A DNA stretch of 64,000 nt from Paludibacteraceae bacterium (GCA_024401535.1 JAKSKX010000004.1:111490-175489), one strand, 5' to 3'. Numbered from the stretch's first letter, positions 18,189-28,264 are shown. The notes: generated from the sequence alone by a model not told the origin. A program made the numbers and translations.

Positions 18189-19406
18189 ATGAAACAGAAA
18201 CTGTTGATCCTTTCTCCATTTTTACCTTGGCCCTTGAACACGGGAGGAAATGCTGGAGTGTATAATATGCTTAAATCTGTTGTTGAAGATTATGAGGTTC
18301 ATTTTGTAACATCTATGAACAGCATAAATAAGCCAGAATATGTTAAGCTATTAACTAGTCAGATCAAGGGAATAACATTTCATTTATACGACTATAAGAA
18401 AGCAAATAATAAAAAATTTGAGTACTTCAGAAAGATAGTAAGAAGACTCCAGCTAAGAATGAATTTTGAAGGAAACATAAACGCTTTGTCCTTCAATTTA
18501 AATGATGAGATTACCCCTGATTATATAGAATTTGTAAAAGATATAATATACAAGAACAATATTGACTTAGTTCAAGTTGAGTTTTGTTCTTATTTGCCTT
18601 GGGTGTACGCATTACCAAAATCAGTAAGAAAGATATTTATTCATCACGAATTGAGATATGTACGCGATTCGCAGGAGTATGAAAAAAATACTTATGGCGC
18701 TTATTTGACTGATTTTGCAAAGGACAATGAAATATCAATGCTAAACAGGTTTGACAGAATTGTTTCGCTGACAAGTATTGATAAGGAGAAGTTGGAAAAA
18801 GAAGGTGTTAGAGTTCCTATTTACGTTTCAACTTTGGCAATCACTGACAACACACCTGACTTTACAGTATGGAAATCTTCCAATCGATTATCTTTTGTCG
18901 GGGGTAGCGGACATTCTCCAAATTATGAGGGAATAAAGTGGTTTGTCATGAACGTATTGCCTTTGGTTCAAAAACAAATAAGTGATGTAAAACTGGACAT
19001 TATAGGCAGTTGGAGTCCTGAAAGTCAGAAAGAAATCTTGAATCTGTCGTCGGCAGTAGAGTTTAAGGGTTTTGTTCCCTCTTTGATTGATGGCATAAAG
19101 AATACACTGATGATTGTTCCCATAAATATTGGAAGCGGTATAAGGATGAAGATACTTGAGTCATCAAGTAATTCTGTACCTTTCGTTTCAACTGTTGTTG
19201 GTGTTGAGGGACTAGATTTTGAAAGCGGAAAAGATTGCTATATAGCGAAAGACAAGGATGAAATGGCAAAACAAATCGTAACCGTTTTAGAAAATCCCGA
19301 TATCTATGCGTCTTTATCAAAGAATGCTTATGACACATTTGTCAGCAAGTATTCTTTTGATGCTATGAAGAAAATGAGACTCAATGTGTATGTATTTAAC
19401 GATTAA
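18189..19406 (+). CDS. Glycosyltransferase family 4 (variant EX7E)
   Basis: The 405-residue GT-B protein opens with LILSPFLPWPLNTGGNAGVYN and has the donor-domain motifs LSFVGGSGHSPNYEGIKWF and IVPINIGSGIRMKILES, the form used by the GT4 group with GGGTRLKILEA instead of the classical EX7E. These enzymes are often retaining mannosyl- or glucosyl-type transferases, but specificity is not readable here. A 61-base gap separates it from the WbsX gene; no terminator is seen in it. Confidence 0.8.
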   Translation: MKQKLLILSPFLPWPLNTGGNAGVYNMLKSVVEDYEVHFVTSMNSINKPEYVKLLTSQIKGITFHLYDYKKANNKKFEYFRKIVRRLQLRMNFEGNINALSFNLNDEITPDYIEFVKDIIYKNNIDLVQVEFCSYLPWVYALPKSVRKIFIHHELRYVRDSQEYEKNTYGAYLTDFAKDNEISMLNRFDRIVSLTSIDKEKLEKEGVRVPIYVSTLAITDNTPDFTVWKSSNRLSFVGGSGHSPNYEGIKWFVMNVLPLVQKQISDVKLDIIGSWSPESQKEILNLSSAVEFKGFVPSLIDGIKNTLMIVPINIGSGIRMKILESSSNSVPFVSTVVGVEGLDFESGKDCYIAKDKDEMAKQIVTVLENPDIYASLSKNAYDTFVSKYSFDAMKKMRLNVYVFND

Positions 19407-19465
19407 AACAGTTAAATAAAATAGGAACTTATTGATTTGGACCTTATTAACAGTTCCATTTACTC

Positions 19466-20437
19466 ATGAAGGAAAGAATAGTATTCATAGATGCTTTACG
19501 TGGTTTAGCAATACTGCTTGTTGTATTGGGACACGTCCCTGGTTATATTTTCGAGAATTTTGACGTAAATGCCAGGGCTTCAGAAAACATCTTATGGTGT
19601 GTTATTTATTCTTTTCACATGCCATTATTCTTTTTCTTGTCTGGATATGTAGGCTTAAAAAAAGGCATAGATGTTGGAAAAACTATATTGAACAGAACCT
19701 TATCGTATTTACTGCCTTACATTGTTCTTTTCGTTTTTGTTGGTGAGTATTGGTTTCTATTGTCTTTATGGGAATTCAGTATGGTGGGAATACTTGTCAT
19801 GTATATTTCTGAAAAGGTGAACATGTCATCGAGAGCAGAGATAGCTTTGATATTGTTCTTTTGTCTTTTATCTGTACTTATTCCGAAACTGAGTTTCACA
19901 AATGAGTTTATAAAGCTGCTTACTCATAATATGGAGCAGATGCCTTCGTTCTTTTTAGGTTATATTGTAAATAAAAGAGAAAAAGTAAAAGACCTAGTTA
20001 GGAGCAGGTTGTCATATACTTTATTCGGAGTTTTATGGTTAGTTTTAGTTTATGCCTTTTTCAGAGCTATTGACATTCCTTTACCGGCTTCCGGTACTAT
20101 AATGTACCATTCTACGTGGTTGTGTGGAGTGCTGTTTTTTTATAACATGTTTAGCAACTATTTCAATACAAGTAGTTATGTTACTGACAAATTATGTTAC
20201 TTCGGGAAAATATCTCTGGTAATTTATATATTTCATTTCTTCTATATACCTCATCTACATGATTTGGGGAATTATCTATTGAAGTTTGACATGCAGTCAT
20301 TATTGGTGCTGGAATTATTTTGCATGTTGATCATTTCATTTTGTTCCATATTTCTCTGTCACCTGACATATATTGTATTATCAAAGAGTAGATTGTTTTC
20401 TTTGCTGTTATTAGGGAAAGGTTATAAATCGTGGTAA
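19466..20437 (+). CDS. Membrane acyltransferase, family 3 (OafA/NodX-like)
   Basis: This 323-residue integral membrane protein has about ten hydrophobic segments. The family signature is at the N-terminus: FIDALRGLAILLVVLGH, with the catalytic His, then FHMPLFFFLSGY. These enzymes acetylate or succinylate exopolysaccharide and O-antigen sugars from the cytoplasmic acyl-CoA pool. There is no extra SGNH domain. The last seven bases overlap the polymerase gene. Confidence 0.85.
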   Translation: MKERIVFIDALRGLAILLVVLGHVPGYIFENFDVNARASENILWCVIYSFHMPLFFFLSGYVGLKKGIDVGKTILNRTLSYLLPYIVLFVFVGEYWFLLSLWEFSMVGILVMYISEKVNMSSRAEIALILFFCLLSVLIPKLSFTNEFIKLLTHNMEQMPSFFLGYIVNKREKVKDLVRSRLSYTLFGVLWLVLVYAFFRAIDIPLPASGTIMYHSTWLCGVLFFYNMFSNYFNTSSYVTDKLCYFGKISLVIYIFHFFYIPHLHDLGNYLLKFDMQSLLVLELFCMLIISFCSIFLCHLTYIVLSKSRLFSLLLLGKGYKSW

Positions 20438-21657
20438 GATCGATAGTAATATATTATTTGCCGTTATATGTTGCTATTGCAGCAATATCCATGTTCAAGC
20501 CATGTTCCTGGTTTTTGGATTTACCTATTGTAGCTGGAATAGGATATTTGTTTATTACAAAGCAATTTAAGTTATATACTTTTGATATACTTATATTTGC
20601 ATATATGTTGTATTGCCTTATATCCTTTGTCTTTTCTAGTTATCCGTTTGAAGTTTTCCTCAATACAGCAAGGTGGTCATTATTACCCATAGGTTTTTAT
20701 TTTTTTGCTAGGTTTATAGGTTATGTAAGGGGGTATTCCTTTTATGAATCCTTAAAGAAGCCACTGTTCGTTGCAATAGCAGTGGGTTTTTTGCTGTATT
20801 TGACCATGCCTTCCTTCTATTATAACTTTAAACTCTCGGCTGTATCAAATACAGGTTTTGACCTAGATTCACTTTCTGATTATTATATACAGGAAATGAT
20901 GCGTTTTTCGTCCTTTTGGTCACATTCCTATGCAATATCTTCTTTATGTTTGTATATGCTTATATATCTGCTTACGAAGATTGTAAGGAATATGGCGAAC
21001 ATTAAGGAGATGGTATTTGTCTTGTTATGTTATTTTGTCATTTTTTTTGCTCAGCAGAGGGTTAACATTGCATATTCTGCCATTATTTTGATCATCTTTT
21101 CAGTATATTCGTTAATAGTGAATAGGGGTAAATATTATTTAGGTATTATTTGGCTCTTTATTTTCTTTAGCATTATATTGGTTTTGATGTTTTTAAATTT
21201 TTTCAATCCTGATTTTGTTGACTATGTACTTGAACGCACTATAAACAGCGAGTCTGGGGGTAAGGGAATGATAGTTGAAAGAGTAGAAATGTTTTCGGAA
21301 TTTATAGAAAAATTCTCTCTTATCGGAGATGGCTTCGGGAAGTATGGATTAGCAGCATACGGATATAGCCCTTATGTATGTAGTGATTGCGACTATATAA
21401 GGATTATTGCTGAAATTGGCTATTTAGGCTTTTCTATTTTGGTTCTCATACTATTGTCAGCTATTGTATTAGGCTTTTGTAATTTTAAGCTCCTTGCTTG
21501 TGAAACATCTATAGTGTTGTTTTTTCCGTTTCTAATGGTTGGAGCGGCAGCATTTGAGAATGTATATTTTTGTTTGCCAGTATTCTGGTATAGTTTGGGC
21601 AGAATATATTATTATACGAGTGTAAATCTGCAAAAGAAGGAAGTTAATAATGGCTGA
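20431..21657 (+). CDS. O-antigen/capsule polymerase (Wzy-like)
   Basis: This 408-residue hydrophobic protein has about 11 membrane segments and a large polar loop near residues 265-325 (SESGGKGMIVERVEMFSEF, then GDGFGKYG), the layout of Wzy/O-antigen ligase family proteins. Sequence similarity in this family is low, so the call rests on topology, the GxGxxxYG-like loop and context with three Wzx-type flippases. A Wzy links flipped repeat units in the periplasm. The start is a GTG at 20431 overlapping the upstream gene; the first ATG would remove the first 19 residues. Confidence 0.7.
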   Translation: MVRSIVIYYLPLYVAIAAISMFKPCSWFLDLPIVAGIGYLFITKQFKLYTFDILIFAYMLYCLISFVFSSYPFEVFLNTARWSLLPIGFYFFARFIGYVRGYSFYESLKKPLFVAIAVGFLLYLTMPSFYYNFKLSAVSNTGFDLDSLSDYYIQEMMRFSSFWSHSYAISSLCLYMLIYLLTKIVRNMANIKEMVFVLLCYFVIFFAQQRVNIAYSAIILIIFSVYSLIVNRGKYYLGIIWLFIFFSIILVLMFLNFFNPDFVDYVLERTINSESGGKGMIVERVEMFSEFIEKFSLIGDGFGKYGLAAYGYSPYVCSDCDYIRIIAEIGYLGFSILVLILLSAIVLGFCNFKLLACETSIVLFFPFLMVGAAAFENVYFCLPVFWYSLGRIYYYTSVNLQKKEVNNG

Positions 21658-22603
21658 TATTGATGTCTCTATCGTTATAGTTTGCATGAACAAGCTGGAT
21701 AATCTTTATCCATGTCTTAATAGCATCAAGCAATACACAAATGTATCCTATGAAGTTTTTGTGGTTGCCTACTTGTTTTCAAAAGAAAATTTAGAGAAGG
21801 TAAGACTTGATTTCCCATGGGTGAACTTTATAGAGAGCAATGAAATTCGTGGTTTTGCCGAGAATAACAACTTGGCTTTAAGGCTTGCTCAAGGAAAGTA
21901 TTGTTTTGTGCAGAATGATGATACTGAGCTAAAGATGCCTGTAATAGACACGCTTTGTTCAGATTTCGAGCGAAGTGACGAAAAAGTTGCCTTGTTTTGT
22001 CCGAAACTGTTGTATGCGGACGGGTCTGTGCAGTATTGTGGTGTGGGAGAGTATTCCTTCGGCACAATCATTTCAAGGGAGTACAGTTTTAATCCAAAGC
22101 GAAAACTGAAATCGGATTACATAGACAAACCCGGAATTTTCGAGACTCTAAATGCCTGTGGTGCTGCATTTTTAATACGCACAGATGTTTTTCGTGAAAT
22201 GGGCTTTTTTGACGAGAAGTATTTCTTCTGTCCTGAAGACTTGGCGTTGACTGTTAAGTTGAGAGAGAATGGATATAGGATTTTCGTTGATTCCGACGCA
22301 TATATCTATCATAAAGAAGGAGGAACATGGGGTAAGCTGAGAACTGCGACAATGCCCACACAGTTGAAGGGTGAGCAGATTTTTTCTGCAGATTCCGGTA
22401 AAATTTACTACTGGTTGTTTGCCTTGCTTGTCTTTCCTATAAGATTCTTCAAAACTATATGCTGGAAGCTGAAGACATTTTTGGGTGGCGATGAGAAGTC
22501 CAAGATAATGGCTAAGGCTAATTGGAACGTATGTAAGTCTTTGTTCTCATCAAAAACACCTAAGGAAATTTTTGTTTCATATTATCTGGAATTGAAGAAA
22601 TAA
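21650..22603 (+). CDS. Glycosyltransferase family 2
   Basis: The 317-residue GT-A enzyme has the N-terminal strand VSIVIVCMNKLDNLYPCL and the metal-binding acidic motif QNDDTEL near residue 88. ACGAAFLIRTDVF and FFDEKYFFCPEDLALTVKLRENGY follow, the acceptor-base region of rhamnosyltransferase-like GT2 proteins. A C-terminal hydrophobic stretch around residues 255-270 suggests membrane attachment. The start overlaps the polymerase gene by eight bases. Confidence 0.85.
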   Translation: MADIDVSIVIVCMNKLDNLYPCLNSIKQYTNVSYEVFVVAYLFSKENLEKVRLDFPWVNFIESNEIRGFAENNNLALRLAQGKYCFVQNDDTELKMPVIDTLCSDFERSDEKVALFCPKLLYADGSVQYCGVGEYSFGTIISREYSFNPKRKLKSDYIDKPGIFETLNACGAAFLIRTDVFREMGFFDEKYFFCPEDLALTVKLRENGYRIFVDSDAYIYHKEGGTWGKLRTATMPTQLKGEQIFSADSGKIYYWLFALLVFPIRFFKTICWKLKTFLGGDEKSKIMAKANWNVCKSLFSSKTPKEIFVSYYLELKK

Positions 22604-22604
22604 T

Positions 22605-23276
22605 ATGGCCGGATTTGCTACTGTTTTTAAAATCAATTGGTTAAAGACAATATATCTGAACTTTAGATATTTTTCTTTGGCGGAAGCTTTAAAACTGCCT
22701 ATTTTTGTATATCGAGGAGTAAAGATAAGGTCAAGTAGAGGGAATATAGTAGTAAAAGGTGATTTGAGTATCGGAATGTTGAAAATTGGACCAAATGGAG
22801 TTGGAACTATAGACACCATGACAGAACCGACTATTTGGCAGTCCGACGGTACTTTAGTTTTGCACGGGAAGGCTATGTTTGGGGTTGGATCCCGTTTGTG
22901 TATAGGAAAAGGTGCAGAACTTTCCTTGGGAAAAGACTTTATGATTACCGGAAGGTCCACGATTATTTGCGGCAAGAGAATTGCTTTCGGAAATGATTGT
23001 CTGCTTTCCTGGGATATACTTATGATGGATACAGATTTGCATAAGGTTACAATTCCATTGGAAGGAGAGAAAAAAGTGATAAACAATGCTGAGCAGATTA
23101 CTGTAGGTAATCATGTTTGGATCGGATGCAGAAATACAATTCTAAAAGGTGTCTCTATCCCCGATAATACTGTTGTAGCTGCAAATTCTACCATAACAAA
23201 GTCTTTTTTTGAAGAAAACACAATTATTGGTGCAAGTAATAAAGTTTTGAAAACGGGAATTTCTTGGGAGCAATAA
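22605..23276 (+). CDS. Hexapeptide-repeat acyltransferase (paralogue of 8563-9246)
   Basis: The 223-residue protein repeats the architecture of the 8563 gene: an N-terminal segment FKINWLKTIYLNFRYFSL, a glycine-rich region KIGPNGVGTID, and a beta-helix with SWDILMMDTDLH and HVWIGCRNTILKGVSI. A glycosyltransferase gene follows in each case. One probable function is O-acetylation of the repeat unit. It starts one base after the GT2 stop codon. Confidence 0.85.
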   Translation: MAGFATVFKINWLKTIYLNFRYFSLAEALKLPIFVYRGVKIRSSRGNIVVKGDLSIGMLKIGPNGVGTIDTMTEPTIWQSDGTLVLHGKAMFGVGSRLCIGKGAELSLGKDFMITGRSTIICGKRIAFGNDCLLSWDILMMDTDLHKVTIPLEGEKKVINNAEQITVGNHVWIGCRNTILKGVSIPDNTVVAANSTITKSFFEENTIIGASNKVLKTGISWEQ

Positions 23277-23302
23277 CGAATTTCTGATAGTATTAGAAAG
23301 AG

Positions 23303-24487
23303 ATGCGAATTTTATTAGTTCATAAATATTATTACAGGCGAGGAGGAGATTGCGTCTATGTTTTGAACCTCGAAGAGGGACTTAAAAAGATGGGGCATGA
23401 AGTCGCGATCTTTTCCATGTCGCATCCTTCCAACTTCGAGACTCAGTGGTCTTCCTATTTCCCTTCTGAGGTTGATTTTTCAAAGAAACAGAATATTTTT
23501 ACTGCACTGAGAAGGCCGTTTGGTACAAGAGAAGTTGCCAGCAAATTCTCTGCAATGATTGACGAGTTTCGTCCTGACGTTGTCCATTTCAATAATATTC
23601 ATAGCCAGCTGTCTCCTATTGTTGTCGAGATTGCCAAAAGAAAAGGCATTCGGGTGGTTTGGACAATTCATGACTATAAGCTGCTATGTCCCAGATATGA
23701 CTGTTTAAAGTCAGGCGTTGAACCCTGTGAACTATGCTTTGACGACAAATCTTTTGTTTTGAAGGGAAAGTGTATGAAGAACTCCTTGATTGCCAGTATT
23801 TTGGCATACGGTGAGGCAAAAAAGTGGAGCAGAGAGCGTTTAGAGAAATCAACTGACGTGTTTGTTGCTCCTTCAGAGTTCATGAGAAGCAAATTGATAA
23901 AGGGAGGTTTTAGTCCGAATAAGGTAGTGACTTTATTGAATTCAATAAATACAGATCTTTGCAAAAATGTCTCTTTTGAAAAGTCTGACTACTATTGCTT
24001 CATTGGAAGACTTTCGCATGAAAAAGGTATAAACACTTTGCTTGAGGCTGCCTCAAAGTTGCCTTATAAACTGATTCTTATAGGCACTGGCCCATTATAT
24101 TCGGATTTGAAGAAGCATGAGTCAGAAAATATTGAATTCGTTGGGTTTAAAAACTGGGAAGAGATAAAGGCTATAGTTTCCAAAGCAAGATTTTCTGTTG
24201 TGCCATCAGAATGGTATGAAACATTTGGTTTGGTTAATGCCGAATCCATGTGCCTTGGAACTCCGGTCTTAGGTGCAAACGTGGGTGGAATACCGGAATT
24301 GATTATTGATGGTGATAATGGCATGATTTTTGAGAGTCGTAATGTTGATGATTTGAAAAATAAGATAGAGTTGATGTGGAATGCAGATTTTAATTATCAA
24401 AAAATATCAAATGACGCATTGATTAAGTTTGATTCAGATTCTTATTGTAACGAAATATTGAAAATATATCAAGGGGATAGAATATGA
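23303..24487 (+). CDS. Glycosyltransferase family 4
   Basis: The 394-residue GT-B enzyme has the acceptor domain motif KYYYRRGGDCVYVLNLEEGL, a cysteine-rich loop near residues 133-155 (LLCPRYDCLKSGVEPCELC) typical of one Bacteroidota GT4 subgroup, and the donor motifs FIGRLSHEKGINTLLEAA and EX7E in PSEWYETFGLVNAESMCLG. It is probably a hexosyltransferase of the repeat unit. Its last four bases overlap the next gene. Confidence 0.85.
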   Translation: MRILLVHKYYYRRGGDCVYVLNLEEGLKKMGHEVAIFSMSHPSNFETQWSSYFPSEVDFSKKQNIFTALRRPFGTREVASKFSAMIDEFRPDVVHFNNIHSQLSPIVVEIAKRKGIRVVWTIHDYKLLCPRYDCLKSGVEPCELCFDDKSFVLKGKCMKNSLIASILAYGEAKKWSRERLEKSTDVFVAPSEFMRSKLIKGGFSPNKVVTLLNSINTDLCKNVSFEKSDYYCFIGRLSHEKGINTLLEAASKLPYKLILIGTGPLYSDLKKHESENIEFVGFKNWEEIKAIVSKARFSVVPSEWYETFGLVNAESMCLGTPVLGANVGGIPELIIDGDNGMIFESRNVDDLKNKIELMWNADFNYQKISNDALIKFDSDSYCNEILKIYQGDRI

Positions 24488-25635
24488 AAATAGCATTCAT
24501 TTCAGTAAGAGGTATTCCTAACAACTATGGAGGTTTTGAGCAGTTTGCTGAGTACATTTCCATAGGGTTGGTTAATAGGGGACATGAAGTCACAATATAT
24601 TCTCCTTCTTATCATCCATACCAAAAAGATGAGTACAAAGGAGTAAAGATTGTGCATATTCCTAGCCCGGAAAAATGGATGGGAGCTTCGATAGGAAGCT
24701 TTTTCTATGATTTCCTTTCGTTAAGGCATGCTTTGAAAAAGGGCAATTACGATATCATATACGAGGCCGGTTATACAAGTATTATTCCCGCATATATTTG
24801 TTTTGACGTAAAGAATATAAAAAATCCAATCTTTGTCACCAATATGGACGGATTGGAATACAAACGAACAAAGTTCAATCCCCTTGTTCAAAAGTTCATT
24901 TTCTGGGAGGAAAAAATGGCAGTAAAACATTCTCATTATCTAGTGGCAGATAATATGGGAATAAGTGATTACTACAAGGAAAAATACGGAAAGCCATCAA
25001 AATATCTGGCTTATGGAGCTGACATCTATAATGATTACGACTCAAGTCTGTTGGATGAATTTGGCTTGATAAAGGACAATTACTATCTGATAGTTGCAAG
25101 AATAGAGCCGGAAAACAATATAGAGATGGCTATACAGGGTTATTTGAGTTCAAACGAGAACGGTCGCCGTCCTTTGATAATTGTAGGAAAGACAAATACA
25201 TCCTTTGCCAAGAAATTGATTTCAAAGTATGCTAAAGAGAAATCTGTAAAATTCCTTGGCGGCATATATGACTTCAAGAAGATAAATTCAATAAGGAAGT
25301 ATTCCTTTGCATATTTCCACGGTCATTCGGTCGGTGGAACAAACCCATCTTTGCTAGAGGCAATGGCAAGCGAGGTTATGATGCTTGCACACGACAATAT
25401 ATTCAACAGAGCTGTGTTAAAGGAGGGTGCCTGTTTCTATGACTCAGCAAAATCTGTCACTGACTTGTTGAACGGCATTGACAAGATTGTCGAAGACAAT
25501 AAGACTCGTCTAGTTGAATACAATTTGGAGAACATCAAAACAAATTATTCGTGGAGCCATTTAGTTGACCAGTACGAGGAATACTTCAACTGGTTAATTG
25601 AAGACAAAGGTCAACACAGACTGCAGAACTTATAA
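24484..25635 (+). CDS. Rhamnosyltransferase-like glycosyltransferase (DUF1972 plus GT4)
   Basis: The 383-residue protein has the DUF1972 opening FISVRGIPNNYGGFEQFAEY and the closing HGHSVGGTNPSLLEAMASE. Together these mark the Cps2T/WchF group, which transfers a rhamnose (beta-1,4 in Streptococcus pneumoniae) as the second sugar of a repeat unit. By family knowledge this would be an early sugar in the unit. No dTDP-rhamnose synthesis genes lie in this window, so the donor is inferred. The overlap of four bases with the gene before shows operon membership. Confidence 0.8.
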   Translation: MKIAFISVRGIPNNYGGFEQFAEYISIGLVNRGHEVTIYSPSYHPYQKDEYKGVKIVHIPSPEKWMGASIGSFFYDFLSLRHALKKGNYDIIYEAGYTSIIPAYICFDVKNIKNPIFVTNMDGLEYKRTKFNPLVQKFIFWEEKMAVKHSHYLVADNMGISDYYKEKYGKPSKYLAYGADIYNDYDSSLLDEFGLIKDNYYLIVARIEPENNIEMAIQGYLSSNENGRRPLIIVGKTNTSFAKKLISKYAKEKSVKFLGGIYDFKKINSIRKYSFAYFHGHSVGGTNPSLLEAMASEVMMLAHDNIFNRAVLKEGACFYDSAKSVTDLLNGIDKIVEDNKTRLVEYNLENIKTNYSWSHLVDQYEEYFNWLIEDKGQHRLQNL

Positions 25636-25665
25636 TCACTAGAATAAACTATAATTGATATATTC

Positions 25666-26739
25666 ATGCCGAAAAAGAAACTTCTTCATATAGTAGAAGC
25701 ATTTGCTGGTGGCGTTCTTTATTATTTCAAAGATTTGACTCGTAATCAGATAGAGGATTACGACATTACGATTCTATGGGGGAAGCGCCCCTTGACGCCC
25801 GATAATGTGGAGGAACTTTTTGATCCGCGCATCAAAATGATTTGCATTGAGGATTTTGACGGTCCATATAAAACGGTCTTTAATTTAAAAAACTATTATA
25901 CAGTACGTAAGTATTTTAACGAGATAAAGCCTGATATTGTTCATCTGCATTCTTCTGCGGCTGGCTTTGTTTGCAGGTGGGCTTTGCCTTGCGGCAAGGT
26001 GCCTACATTCTATACGCCACATGGTTTCTCCTTCCTTCCCGGCAGTGGAAGCAAACTTAAGCGTTCCTTTTATCATGCCGTAGAGTGGATTTCTGCAAAG
26101 CGTCCGGCTAAGATTATCGCCTGCAGCAAGGGCGAGTACGAAGAGGCTTTGAAACTTACAGACAACTGCACCTATGTGAGCAACGGCGTTCCTTTTGACA
26201 GCCTTGCACCTTACAGAAAGACAGAGGTCAAGCTTAGCGAACCTATCATCGTCTGTACAGTAGGCCGAATAATGACGCAGAAGCATCCGGCTTTGTTCAA
26301 CCGAATCGCTGAGCTTTTGCCAGAAATTAAGTTTATTTGGATTGGAGATGGAGAGTTGAGGCCTCTATTGACATCTCCGAACATCGACATTATGGGTTGG
26401 GTGAACAGAGAGCAGTCTCTGGAACTTACTCAAAAGGCGGATTTTTTCATCCTTCCTTCGCTTTGGGAGGGACTTCCTATTTCTCTTCTTGAGTCTATGG
26501 CTCTTGGCAAGGTTTGTTTTGTCAGTGACATTATCGGCAATAGGGATGTAATCAGAGACAGGGAGAACGGACGTATTTGCACAACTGCAGAACAATTCGC
26601 AGACGCTATCAAGGAAGCCATCGCAAACCCTTCAGCCTGCCAGAAAATGGTGGATTGCGCAATGAAGGACGTCAAAGAGCAGTACAATGCTTCGTGCATG
26701 GCTGACAAATATTCAAAAATATATAACGGTGAAATTTAA
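25666..26739 (+). CDS. Glycosyltransferase family 4
   Basis: The 357-residue GT-B enzyme has IVEAFAGGVLYYFKDL (acceptor loop), VHLHSSAAGFVCRWA, TPHGFSFL, the donor strand CTVGRIMTQKHPALF and the EX7E motif PSLWEGLPISLLESMALGK. It belongs to the EpsF/Cps-type group common in Bacteroides loci. The base composition here is already back to the more G+C-rich level of the flanking genome. Its stop codon overlaps the start of the peroxiredoxin gene by one base. Confidence 0.85.
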   Translation: MPKKKLLHIVEAFAGGVLYYFKDLTRNQIEDYDITILWGKRPLTPDNVEELFDPRIKMICIEDFDGPYKTVFNLKNYYTVRKYFNEIKPDIVHLHSSAAGFVCRWALPCGKVPTFYTPHGFSFLPGSGSKLKRSFYHAVEWISAKRPAKIIACSKGEYEEALKLTDNCTYVSNGVPFDSLAPYRKTEVKLSEPIIVCTVGRIMTQKHPALFNRIAELLPEIKFIWIGDGELRPLLTSPNIDIMGWVNREQSLELTQKADFFILPSLWEGLPISLLESMALGKVCFVSDIIGNRDVIRDRENGRICTTAEQFADAIKEAIANPSACQKMVDCAMKDVKEQYNASCMADKYSKIYNGEI

Positions 26740-27197
26740 TGAACGTAGGAGATAAACTTCCAGATATTCTCGGCAAAGACCAAAATGGAAACGAAATAAC
26801 ATTAGCTTCCTTGAAGGGGAGAAAGTGGGTTATCTATGCTTACCCCAAAGACAATACAGCCGGTTGCACAGCCGAAGCTTGTTCTTTGAGGGATCATAAG
26901 GCGGCTCTTGAAGCTAAGGGTTATGGGATTATCGGTATCAGCAAGGATTCTGTCTCTTCCCATAATAAGTTTATTGAGAAGCAGGCTTTGAATTTCTCCT
27001 TGATTTCCGACACTGACACAACTTTGCTTCAGGCACTTGGGGCTTGGGGAGAAAAGAAAATGTGTGGAAAAACATCTATAGGAACTTTGCGTACAACATT
27101 TCTTGTCAACGAAGATGGTGTGGTTGAACACATCTTTACCCCTAAGCAGATTAAGACTAAGGAACACGCTGAGCAAATTCTTGAAGTACTGAAATAA
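26739..27197 (+). CDS. bcp: Thioredoxin-dependent peroxiredoxin (Bcp/PrxQ type)
   Basis: This 152-residue thiol peroxidase reduces hydrogen and organic peroxides at the expense of thioredoxin. The active site [14 protein letters not shown] contains the peroxidatic Cys43 and, five residues later, the resolving Cys48, the E. coli Bcp pattern; the usual P(G/T)xxT is replaced by an alanine-glycine form. It starts on the last base of the glycosyltransferase stop and runs into hddA, so it is co-transcribed with polysaccharide genes, an unusual position for a housekeeping antioxidant enzyme. Confidence 0.92.
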   Translation: MNVGDKLPDILGKDQNGNEITLASLKGRKWVIYAYPKDNTAGCTAEACSLRDHKAALEAKGYGIIGISKDSVSSHNKFIEKQALNFSLISDTDTTLLQALGAWGEKKMCGKTSIGTLRTTFLVNEDGVVEHIFTPKQIKTKEHAEQILEVLK

Positions 27198-27199
27198 CT

Positions 27200-28261
27200 A
27201 TGTCCCAGATAATTCGTAGCAAAGCGCCGTTGAGGCTAGGCTTGGCTGGAGGTGGAAGCGATCTTTCCCCATACAGCGACACATATGGTGGCTATGTGCT
27301 TAACGCTACAATAAATCTCTACGCATATTGCACAGTAGAGGTTACTGACAGCGGCAAGATTGAAATCAACGCCTATGACGCTGACTGCTTTAAATCTTAT
27401 GTGTCTGCAAGTTCGTTAGAGATTGATGGCGAGGCAAGTCTTATCAAAGGTGTTTATAATAGAGTAGTAAAAGACTTTAATCTTCAACCATTATCTTTTA
27501 AGATTACAACTTACAACGATGCGCCTGCCGGTTCTGGATTGGGAACTTCCTCGACAATGGTAGTTGCCATATTGAAGTGTTTTGTCGAGTGGCTAGGTCT
27601 TCCTTTGGGAGATTATGAGGTTTCCAGATTGGCTTACGAGATAGAAAGAAAAGATCTCGGTTTGAGCGGAGGCAAGCAGGACCAGTATGCCGCTGCATTC
27701 GGTGGATTCAATTTCATGGAGTTCCTTACAAACGATATGGTTATCGTAAACCCGTTGAAGATCAAGCGCTGGATAGTTGATGAGCTTGAAGCCTCTATGC
27801 TTCTATATTTCACAGGTCGGAGCCGTTCGTCTGCACAGATTATTGACGAGCAGAAGAAGAACACTTCTTCAGGGAATCAGAACGCTATCGAGGCTATGCA
27901 CAGAATCAAGCAGTCGGCTGTTGACATGAAGCTTGCCGTTTTGAAAGGCGATACAAGGGAATTTGCAAGAATTCTTGGCCAAGCTTGGGAAGACAAGAAG
28001 AAGATGGCATCAGCCATCACTAACCCTATGATTCAGGAAGCTTTCGATGTAGCTATCAATGCCGGAGCTGTTGCCGGAAAAGTCAGCGGTGCTGGTGGTG
28101 GTGGCTTCATAATGTTTATGGTTGAGCCTACACGCAAGAAGGAAGTACAGAATGCACTTTCAAAGCTTGATGGTTTCGTTATGCCTTTTCAGTTTACTGA
28201 CGGCGGCGTTCATGGATGGAAGATTTACTCAAGCGATGATGTCGCTACATTCAAGAAATAG
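27200..28261 (+). CDS. hddA: GHMP kinase, probably D-glycero-alpha-D-manno-heptose 7-phosphate kinase
   Basis: The 353-residue GHMP kinase has the substrate motif [20 protein letters not shown], the ATP loop [13 protein letters not shown] near residue 110 and the C-terminal [13 protein letters not shown]. The first motif and the neighbouring guanylyltransferase-like gene point to HddA, which phosphorylates C1 of heptose 7-phosphate on the way to GDP-heptose for S-layer or capsule glycans. A fucose kinase-like function cannot be excluded. GmhA and GmhB, needed for the same path, are not in this window. Confidence 0.8.
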   Translation: MSQIIRSKAPLRLGLAGGGSDLSPYSDTYGGYVLNATINLYAYCTVEVTDSGKIEINAYDADCFKSYVSASSLEIDGEASLIKGVYNRVVKDFNLQPLSFKITTYNDAPAGSGLGTSSTMVVAILKCFVEWLGLPLGDYEVSRLAYEIERKDLGLSGGKQDQYAAAFGGFNFMEFLTNDMVIVNPLKIKRWIVDELEASMLLYFTGRSRSSAQIIDEQKKNTSSGNQNAIEAMHRIKQSAVDMKLAVLKGDTREFARILGQAWEDKKKMASAITNPMIQEAFDVAINAGAVAGKVSGAGGGGFIMFMVEPTRKKEVQNALSKLDGFVMPFQFTDGGVHGWKIYSSDDVATFKK

Positions 28262-28264
28262 GGT

